Below, piece by piece: positions 63,545 to 64,000 of a stretch of DNA of 64,000 nucleotides (position 1 is its first letter; every line of letters begins with the position of its first letter). Where the stretch lies: NCBI RefSeq assembly GCF_019226825.1, contig NZ_CP076643.1, positions 1,054,001-1,118,000 of the forward strand, in the 5' to 3' direction. Source of the stretch: Vibrio ostreae (GTDB lineage: Bacteria > Pseudomonadota > Gammaproteobacteria > Enterobacterales > Vibrionaceae). Made by a program: the position numbers and the translations under genes. Below the pieces are notes generated by a model that worked only from the letters and a program-made list of their open reading frames with translations, searched no databases and had not been told where the DNA came from.

Positions 63545-64000
63545 TTATGCTGCATCTTTTTCCAGCAGTAACTTTACGCCAAGTGCCACCAACACCAAAC
63601 CGGTCGTGCCTTCCATCCAGCGCATAAAAGAGGTATTTTTAAGTAAGTTCTTGGCTGAACTTAACGCGCCCGCCAAACCGCATTGCCACACCATCGCAAT
63701 CACAAAGTGAATGGCTGCCATCAACAGAGATTGCAGTAACGGCGAGTATTCCGGATTGATAAACTGAGGCAAAAACGCAAGATAGAACACCGCGGTTTTC
63801 GGATTCAGTACATTGGACAGAAAGCCCTCACGCAGCGAGCGTTTCACACTCAGTTCGGTGTGTGACAGCGTCGCCACATTCATGCCCTGCCCGGTTTTCA
63901 GCAAGGTACGCAAGCTAGAGATACCGAGCCAAATCAGGTACGCCGCACCAATCATTTTCATAATGTGAAACAGTTCAGCCGACTGAGTCAGGATCGCAGA
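63545..64000 (-). CDS. LysE/RhtB family amino-acid exporter (partial, N-terminus outside window)
   Basis: The C-terminal 151 residues of a small membrane exporter. The frame remains open to base 64000, continuing past the internal ATG at 63961 with SAILTQSAELFHIMKMIGAAYLIWLGISSLR. That line and REGFLSNVLNPKTAVFYLAFLPQF are the LysE family pattern. Substrates of this family include homoserine, threonine and lysine; which applies here cannot be told. The truncation is due to the window edge only. Confidence 0.88.
   Translation of the reverse strand, partial: SAILTQSAELFHIMKMIGAAYLIWLGISSLRTLLKTGQGMNVATLSHTELSVKRSLREGFLSNVLNPKTAVFYLAFLPQFINPEYSPLLQSLLMAAIHFVIAMVWQCGLAGALSSAKNLLKNTSFMRWMEGTTGLVLVALGVKLLLEKDAA

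Noticed and set aside
1..64000. tRNA or rRNA genes, insertion sequences, CRISPR arrays, prophage
   Set aside because: Reading through all intergenic gaps gave no tRNA-like cloverleaf, transposase frame, spaced repeat array or phage gene cluster.

Overview
The window is chromosomal DNA from a Vibrio, most likely chromosome 1 of a species near V. cholerae, V. fluvialis or V. furnissii. The evidence is gene content and order: potABCD, bax/DUF2987, ttcA-uspE-fnr, cco genes, nosP-vpsS, dif, matP-lonH-fabA-rmf, uup, rlmKL, zapC, pyrD, gdhB, pepN, prc-proQ, msrC, letAB-rsmF. DUF3466, DUF2835 and DUF3634 family members and an AGCS symporter behind a tandem glycine riboswitch add to this. The species cannot be fixed from the sequence alone. 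No tRNA, rRNA, IS element, prophage or CRISPR array was seen.

This is the replication terminus. A full 28-bp XerCD dif site lies at 20209-20236. Five perfect MatP sites (matS) lie at 12282, 40190, 48399, 55531 and 56863, and matP itself is at 22175-22624. The dif site sits in a gene-free, AT-rich stretch of about 1.5 kb between vpsS and a small coiled-coil gene. In V. cholerae the corresponding site receives the CTX/RTX-region insertions; here it appears empty.

Layout. (1) 1-3515: spermidine/putrescine importer potABCD on the minus strand, with potD cut by the window edge. (2) 3868-6114: three overlapping plus-strand envelope genes (membrane protein, Bax-type glucosaminidase lipoprotein, DUF2987). 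(3) 6285-9193: ttcA, uspE and fnr, with a perfect FNR box just upstream of fnr. (4) 9284-16355: cbb3 oxidase assembly genes (TauE/SafE-like, ccoS, ccoI, ccoH) and structural genes (ccoP, Q, O, N), with a degenerate FNR box and a 14-bp palindrome upstream. FNR and its probable high-affinity oxidase target are therefore side by side. (5) 16615-20024: a small membrane-anchored protein, then nosP-vpsS, a nitric-oxide-responsive FIST protein and its hybrid kinase. (6) 20025-21521: dif region. (7) 21522-34000: matP, lonH, fabA, rmf, DUF3466, uup, glutaredoxin-like, rlmKL, zapC, pyrD. (8) 33990-46458: gdhB, DUF2835, pepN, a frameshifted secreted-protein gene, prc, proQ, msrC. (9) 46546-53912: ABC exporter, letA, letB, rsmF. 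(10) 54264-64000: CvfB-like protein, a 449-aa unknown membrane protein, a DUF4442 hotdog protein, a PEP-synthase-like pseudoenzyme next to an AroH-type DAHP synthase, yajQ, msrB, a two-gene membrane/coiled-coil unit, the riboswitch with its symporter, and a partial LysE-family exporter.

Most genes are ordinary core genes. The points most worth a second look are the dif/matS architecture with its gene-free flank, the PpsA-like pseudoenzyme beside aroH, the single-base frameshift at 42421-42425, and the unnamed palindrome upstream of ccoN.
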